9,982 nucleotides of DNA from Acidobacteriota bacterium (GTDB lineage: Bacteria; Acidobacteriota; Terriglobia; Terriglobales; SCQP01), in contig JAKATS010000363.1 of NCBI GenBank assembly GCA_021818645.1, forward strand, positions 1-9,982, given 5' to 3'. Positions within the stretch are counted from its first letter, which is position 1; each line of letters begins with the position of its first letter. Positions 5,516 through 9,982 of the stretch are shown here, one piece after another. Made by a program: the position numbers and the translations under genes. The notes below the pieces were generated by a model that worked only from the letters and a program-made list of their open reading frames with translations, did not search any database and was not told where the DNA came from.

Positions 5516-6532
5516 TCATTCCGGGCGAAGCGGACGCTGCATCAAATTTTGAATCCCTTGCCGGGGATCCACGCCCGCATAGAGCACGCCGTGCATCTGT
5601 CCGGTAATCGGCAATTCAATCTGGCGACCCCGGGCCAGCTCGAGCGCGGCATCGCAGGTGCCCACCCCCTCGGCCACCATGCCGCCCAGTCCCGCCAAGC
5701 CCTCGGCCAGAGATTTGCCCTGCGCCAGCGCCAGCCCCAGCCGGCGATTGCGGCTCAGCTCTCCGGTGCAGGTCAGGACCAAATCGCCCAGCCCGGCCAG
5801 GCCAGCCAGGGTTTCCCGGCGTCCGCCCAGCGCGGCCGCCAGCCGGGTCATCTCGGCCAGCCCGCGCGCAATCAACGCCGCCTGGGTATTGCCTCCCAAT
5901 CCCAGACCCGAACAGATGCCGGCGGCAATGGCGATCACGTTTTTTAACGCGGCGGCCAGCTCCACGCCGATGCAGTCGGCACTGGCGTAAAGGCGCAGGG
6001 TGCTGGTGGAAAACAGCGCCTGGGCGGCCGCGGCAAACTCCTGATCCTGGCTGGCCACCACCAGCGCCGCTGGTTCTCCGCGGGCGACTTCAAGGGCAAA
6101 ACTGGGGCCGCTGAGCGCCGCCAGCCGCGGGCATTGCGGCAGTTCGGCCGCCAGCACTTCGGTCATGCGGGCCAGCGTGCCCCGCTCCAGCCCCTTGCTG
6201 GCACTGATTACCCCAGCTCCTGGCGGCAGATGCGGGCGCATCTGGCGAGCCGCCTCACGCATCTCGTGCGAGGGAACCGCGGCCAGTACATACCCGGCGC
6301 CTCTGAGGCAGGCAGCCAGATCAGCGGTGGGAATCACCGATTCCGGCAATGTCTGCGAGGGAAGGTATTTCGGATTCCGCCTGCGCACGCGCATCTGTTC
6401 GGCCAGTTCCGGCGTATGCGACCAGAGCCGGATTTCCAGCCCCTTGCGCGCCAGCACAATGGCCAGCGCCGTTCCCCAGCTTCCCGCCCCGATGATAGCG
6501 ATGGGCGATGAATTTGCGTTTGTGCTCGGCAT
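5516..6532 (-). CDS. gpsA: Glycerol-3-phosphate dehydrogenase [NAD(P)+]
   Basis: GpsA reduces dihydroxyacetone phosphate to sn-glycerol-3-phosphate, the backbone for phospholipids, in the cytoplasm. The 338-residue length is typical. The Rossmann nucleotide-binding motif IIGAGSWGTALA lies at 13-24. SASKGLERGT is at 110-119 and the family motif SGPSFALEVA at 141-150. The proposed catalytic Lys197 sits in AAALKNVIAIAAGI (193-206). The C-terminal helical domain carries GLAGLGDLVLTCTGELSRNRRLG (244-266). The ATG at 6532 follows the plsY stop by 3 bases and leaves a short polar leader before the Rossmann strand. No clear ribosome site is seen, so translational coupling with plsY is likely. It is the last gene of the acylase-plsY-gpsA operon, and its product feeds the PlsY reaction. 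Confidence 0.97.
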   Translation of the reverse strand: MPSTNANSSPIAIIGAGSWGTALAIVLARKGLEIRLWSHTPELAEQMRVRRRNPKYLPSQTLPESVIPTADLAACLRGAGYVLAAVPSHEMREAARQMRPHLPPGAGVISASKGLERGTLARMTEVLAAELPQCPRLAALSGPSFALEVARGEPAALVVASQDQEFAAAAQALFSTSTLRLYASADCIGVELAAALKNVIAIAAGICSGLGLGGNTQAALIARGLAEMTRLAAALGGRRETLAGLAGLGDLVLTCTGELSRNRRLGLALAQGKSLAEGLAGLGGMVAEGVGTCDAALELARGRQIELPITGQMHGVLYAGVDPRQGIQNLMQRPLRPE

Positions 6533-6535
6533 GGG

Positions 6536-7228
6536 TCAGGTGGCTGAGGTGGGCGGCTGCCGCGAAGCTGCGGCCTGGGCAGATCCGCTCCGCCATGAAA
6601 AACGATGCTCCGTGCCCGCCAGCAGCCGGCGTAGGTTGGCGCCATGGCGGATCACGATCAAAATCGCGGCTGCTGCGGCGGCGGCATACATCACCGCCGG
6701 ATAGGCGCGGCCATAAGTCAGAAACATCAGGCCGGGCAGCATCAGGCTGGCCAGTATGGACGCCAGAGAAATAAACCGGCTCACGGCAACGATCAGCACA
6801 AAAAGCGCCAAGGTCCAGGCCACGGCCCACGGCGCCAGCGCCAGGAAGACTCCCAGCCCGGTCGCCACTCCCTTGCCTCCCTGAAATTTGAGCCAGGGCG
6901 TGAAGATATGTCCCGCCAGCGCCAGCAGCAATGCCGCCGCCAGCCAATTCCAGCCCAGGGAAAGCTGGGCCGGGGCATGCGGCATCGGAGGCAGCGGCAA
7001 ACCCAGCCAGCGCGCTGCCAGCCACACCGCCAGCCAGCCCTTGGCCGCATCCAGAACCAAGGTCAGCAAGCCCAATCGCGCCCCGGCGCGGCGCATCACG
7101 TTGGTGGCGCCGATATTGCCGCTGCCCTCGTGGCGAATATCTTTGCCATGGCGCCAGCGGTAGAGCAGATATCCGCTCGGGATGGAGCCCAGTGCATAAG
7201 CAATCACGGGAATCAGAATGAGTGGCAT
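6536..7228 (-). CDS. plsY: Acyl-phosphate:glycerol-3-phosphate acyltransferase
   Basis: PlsY is an inner-membrane enzyme that transfers an acyl group from acyl-phosphate to glycerol-3-phosphate, giving lysophosphatidic acid. The 230 residues include the three conserved loops: GSIPSGYLL after the first helix (about 12-20), GSGNIGATNVMR (about 35-46) and GHIFTPWLKFQGGKGVATGLG (about 105-125). Hydrophobic segments flank each loop. HGANLRRLLAGTEHRF near the C-terminus is also typical. The family is usually about 200 residues; here a polar, Ala/Ser-rich tail of about 17 residues follows. The Met at 7228 is chosen because PlsY proteins start directly with the first helix; the open frame continues upstream to 7327, but that part overlaps the acylase gene. 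The gap to the acylase stop is 11 bases and to gpsA 3 bases, so this is one operon. Confidence 0.96.
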   Translation of the reverse strand: MPLILIPVIAYALGSIPSGYLLYRWRHGKDIRHEGSGNIGATNVMRRAGARLGLLTLVLDAAKGWLAVWLAARWLGLPLPPMPHAPAQLSLGWNWLAAALLLALAGHIFTPWLKFQGGKGVATGLGVFLALAPWAVAWTLALFVLIVAVSRFISLASILASLMLPGLMFLTYGRAYPAVMYAAAAAAAILIVIRHGANLRRLLAGTEHRFSWRSGSAQAAASRQPPTSAT

Positions 7229-7239
7229 GAATCGCGACT

Positions 7240-9957
7240 CTAAGGATATAACACCAAGGTGTGCCGCAGATGGGCAGTTACCGCGGTGCGGGTGAACCAC
7301 AGCGGCAATCCCCGGCCGTCGAGCCATGCCGGATATTGATCGCGGTAATGCGAGCTGAACGGTTCGCCCGATTCGCCGGAAAACAGCGTCAGCGTGGAGC
7401 GGTTCCAGTGGGCCAGATCGGCGGTGAATCGCATGCTGGGGCCGATATGGTGCATGTTGGCTTTGATCGTCCAGCGGCCGCCGGCAATGCCGCGCGGGCC
7501 CAGATCGGCGCGGGCGCGCAAAATCCAGAAATGATCATAAAACGGGTGCGGCACAAAAAAGCGGTTTCTGCGCCCCCAGCGCCAGTGCGCAGCGGTGAGC
7601 CTGGCGTTGCCGACGGCCCGCCCCAGGGCATCCAGCGCGAGCTGGTCCCAGGCGGCGCGCGCGCCCTGCGCGTGCGCCAGGGCCTGGTACTTTGCCGGCA
7701 GCCATGGCGCCGGGGCCTGGCGCAGCCAGCCCAGCCAGACCAGCGGCGATTCACTCCAGCGATAGCGCCCGGCCAGCCGCGCGCCCAGCCGCGCGCTCAA
7801 TACCATTTGCATCAGGTTTTGCGCCGTTCGCCAGGTCAGGGTGGGCGCGATGGATTGCGGCGCCATGACACCGTGAAACCCCGCCAGAATTTTCAGCGCC
7901 CGCGCCACATTGGGCGCCGCATGCCAGCCGCCGGCTTCGGCCCGGCCCGCCGCCGCCACCAGATATTGCGCCAGTTCGGCATCGGGGCGGGATGCGGCAT
8001 CCATCTGAATGGATGCCATCTGCGCCGGCGCCCAGCGCGGTTTCCGGCTGAGCAGGCGGGCAATCCGGTGTGCGCGAAACGGTGCTTCCCACTCATGCGA
8101 CATCGGGTAGCGATAACCCGGCGCGACAATGCGGTTATTGGCGGTAACGATCATGCCGGAGGCGGGATTATAAACTTCCGGCAGTAGGTTAAAAGGAATC
8201 CAGCCCTTCCAGCCCACGCCCTGCTTCCGGCCCGATTGCGGCCGCCAGCCGCGCCCGTGTTTGTGCACCGGCAGCCAGCCTGCGGCCTGATAGCCGATAT
8301 TACCCTGCCGGTCAGCATAGACAAAATTCATCGCCGGACCGGGAAACCTCGCCAGCGCGGATTGGAAATGTTTCCAGTCGTGGGCGCGGTCGAGATGCAG
8401 AAACGCGCCCACGGCATCAAGCGCTCCCGGTGCATATAACGTCCAGTCCAGCGCCAGCAGGCGATGCCGCGCGGCGCCCACCACGGGCCCGCGCGGAGTC
8501 ATCCAGATCAGCTGCCGCACCGTGGCCCGGCCGGCTACGCGGATTTTGACCAGGTGATACGTCAACGGCTGCCAGCCCGTGGCCAGCCTGATCTGCGGTG
8601 GGTTGGCGTTGTCCAGCGCCGCTTTCAGATCGGCCGGGGTGCGGCCGCGAGCCAGCATTTTCCAATCGCCCGTGGCCAGATGCGCCTGACCGGGAATGCG
8701 CAGTTGATAGCGGTAAATTTGTTGCACTTCCGCGCCCAGATTGGTCATGCCCCAGGCGATATGGCGGTTATGGCCGATGATCACTCCGGGAATTCCGGCC
8801 AGCGCCGCGCCGGCCACATGAAAGGAATGTATCCGGGGCCGGCTGGGTAAAAATACCGGCTGTGAAACAGTGGAACGGATCGTGGGCCAGGCAGGCCTCG
8901 CTGTTGCAGATCTTTTTGCCGCAAGGGGCTTGGCTATCGCAGGGTGGGCGCCGGCGGTTCGTGGTTTGCCCCGCTGCAGCCGCAGATCCACCGTCCACCA
9001 GATCCCGGGAACCTGATAATGCAGGTGCGGATCGTTGGCAAGAATCGGCTGGCCATTGGTGCTGCGTGAGCGCGCCAGCACCCAGTTATTGCTGCCCGTG
9101 GACCCGAATCGCTGCAATGACAGAATCTGATGAGACCGCGATGATAAAAATGCGGGAAACATAAATAAACCGGGCAGCATTGCGCTCCGCCGCGGGCTGA
9201 AAACACTGCCGATCTTCGCCTTAGCCTGCGCTTTTGTTGCCGGAAATTCCTGGCCGGGATAGAAATCGAGCCGGGAGCGGGTGGGAAATACCTGCGCCGC
9301 CAGTTTCGGGCCGAGCCGGCGCAGCAGAGCGGCATAGACCAGCTCGCGTTGGTAATCGTTTGTCATCTGCATGAACATGCTTGCATCTATGGCCAGGCTG
9401 TCGGCATCGGTCCAGGGCGCGGGCCGGTAGCGCAGCAGCGTAAACTCGAGCGGCAGATGCCAGAGACTGCTGTTGATAAATGCATTGACGCCATCGCTGA
9501 AGTCCTGCAGCGCCACGCCATCGCGGTTGGGCAGATGGCGCATCGCCTTGCGCGCCATCGCACCCAGGCGCAGTTGCCGCAGGCGCCGGTCGAGCGGCAG
9601 CGCGCGCGGGCCGAAAACGGCCGCCAGTTTGCCCTCCGCGAAGCGGCGCAACAGATCCATTTGAAACAATCGGTCCTGGGCCATGGCGTAGCCCTGGGCA
9701 AATAAAAGATCGTGCGGATTGCCGGCGGTAATATGCGCCACGCCGAGATTATCCCGCTGGATGGTCACCGGCGCGCGCAGGCCGGCAATCAGGATGCGCC
9801 CGCCGCGCTGCGGTCGGGCGCGCCAGATCAGGCCGCCGATGATCAACCCCGCCAGCCCGATCAGGATGGCCAGATAAACCGCCAAATGAAGCAACCATTC
9901 GCGCCACCTGGGCGGCGCGGGCGTCTGCACCGGATGCAAAACTGGAACAATGATCAT
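7240..9957 (-). CDS. Penicillin acylase family Ntn-hydrolase, membrane-anchored
   Basis: This family hydrolyses amide bonds such as beta-lactam side chains, N-acyl homoserine lactones or related acyl amides; the substrate here cannot be told. A single hydrophobic helix at about 21-45 anchors the protein, with the rest periplasmic. The alpha-chain part includes RDNLGVAHITAGNPHDLLFAQGY (68-90) and AQDRLFQMDLLRR. The precursor should cleave itself before Ser289 in GSTGSNNWVL (285-294), freeing the N-terminal serine nucleophile of the beta chain. ANDPHL (307-312) and GVIIGHNRHIAWGMTN (391-406) are the next conserved blocks. The C-terminal FSGESGEPFSSHYRDQ (859-874) is also typical. About 45 residues (329-373) between two core blocks have no family counterpart that I recall. 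At 905 residues it is longer than the usual 780-850. The Met at 9957 is the best visible start, but the frame is open to the window edge, so the N-terminus could extend. It is probably the first gene of the operon with plsY and gpsA. Confidence 0.92.
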   Translation of the reverse strand: MIIVPVLHPVQTPAPPRWREWLLHLAVYLAILIGLAGLIIGGLIWRARPQRGGRILIAGLRAPVTIQRDNLGVAHITAGNPHDLLFAQGYAMAQDRLFQMDLLRRFAEGKLAAVFGPRALPLDRRLRQLRLGAMARKAMRHLPNRDGVALQDFSDGVNAFINSSLWHLPLEFTLLRYRPAPWTDADSLAIDASMFMQMTNDYQRELVYAALLRRLGPKLAAQVFPTRSRLDFYPGQEFPATKAQAKAKIGSVFSPRRSAMLPGLFMFPAFLSSRSHQILSLQRFGSTGSNNWVLARSRSTNGQPILANDPHLHYQVPGIWWTVDLRLQRGKPRTAGAHPAIAKPLAAKRSATARPAWPTIRSTVSQPVFLPSRPRIHSFHVAGAALAGIPGVIIGHNRHIAWGMTNLGAEVQQIYRYQLRIPGQAHLATGDWKMLARGRTPADLKAALDNANPPQIRLATGWQPLTYHLVKIRVAGRATVRQLIWMTPRGPVVGAARHRLLALDWTLYAPGALDAVGAFLHLDRAHDWKHFQSALARFPGPAMNFVYADRQGNIGYQAAGWLPVHKHGRGWRPQSGRKQGVGWKGWIPFNLLPEVYNPASGMIVTANNRIVAPGYRYPMSHEWEAPFRAHRIARLLSRKPRWAPAQMASIQMDAASRPDAELAQYLVAAAGRAEAGGWHAAPNVARALKILAGFHGVMAPQSIAPTLTWRTAQNLMQMVLSARLGARLAGRYRWSESPLVWLGWLRQAPAPWLPAKYQALAHAQGARAAWDQLALDALGRAVGNARLTAAHWRWGRRNRFFVPHPFYDHFWILRARADLGPRGIAGGRWTIKANMHHIGPSMRFTADLAHWNRSTLTLFSGESGEPFSSHYRDQYPAWLDGRGLPLWFTRTAVTAHLRHTLVLYP

Positions 9958-9982
9958 AGGGAAAATTTCATCATAGCTTGCC

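Noticed and set aside
7261..8187. Plus-strand open frame of 308 codons inside the acylase gene
   Set aside because: It lies antisense to conserved acylase sequence and shows only the Arg/Gln/Gly composition typical of shadow frames.
8862..9164. Small plus-strand gene over the acylase insertion
   Set aside because: The frame has no recognisable features and extends antisense through the conserved nucleophile region of the acylase.

Overview
The window is a high-GC bacterial chromosome segment, densely packed on both strands, with weak or absent Shine-Dalgarno sequences. The gene mix (GH78 rhamnosidase, a microcompartment gene pair, a membrane-anchored penicillin acylase beside plsY-gpsA) fits the Acidobacteriota best. 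That placement is inferred from gene content and protein style, not from a marker gene.

Left part (1-3530), plus strand. It holds the 3' end of an alpha-L-rhamnosidase (GH78), then a gene for a hexameric bacterial microcompartment (BMC) shell protein of the PduA/EutM type, then a CoA-acylating aldehyde dehydrogenase of the EutE/PduP type. The dehydrogenase carries an unusual tail of about 135 residues: a Pro/Ala linker, a short amphipathic helix resembling an encapsulation peptide, a second linker, and a terminal module resembling the N-termini of EutQ and EutT. No pentameric shell gene, phosphotransacylase, alcohol dehydrogenase or aldehyde-producing enzyme is visible. This is therefore a minimal or split BMC locus whose other parts would have to lie elsewhere. 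The neighbouring rhamnosidase suggests, but does not prove, a rhamnose-to-lactaldehyde role. Between the two BMC genes lie three hairpin units repeated at an exact 37-base period, with a possible decayed fourth just before the dehydrogenase start.

Middle part (3531-5496). A polytopic membrane protein of the NicO/TauE-like superfamily (minus strand) is divergent from ferrochelatase hemH (plus strand). The membrane gene has an apparent one-base deletion near its 3' end; adding one base at a G run restores a natural C-terminal helix. The ferrochelatase has the four cysteines expected of a [2Fe-2S]-containing enzyme.

Right part (5516-9957), minus strand. A tight operon encodes, in transcription order, a penicillin-acylase-family Ntn-hydrolase, PlsY and GpsA, with gaps of 11 and 3 bases. 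GpsA makes glycerol-3-phosphate and PlsY acylates it, so the last two are the first steps of phospholipid synthesis. The acylase carries an in-frame insertion of about 45 residues just after its catalytic core motif. A similar-sized low-complexity insertion is seen in the rhamnosidase.

The best candidate for something undescribed is the BMC pair: the triple-module aldehyde dehydrogenase tail and the hairpin array in front of it.
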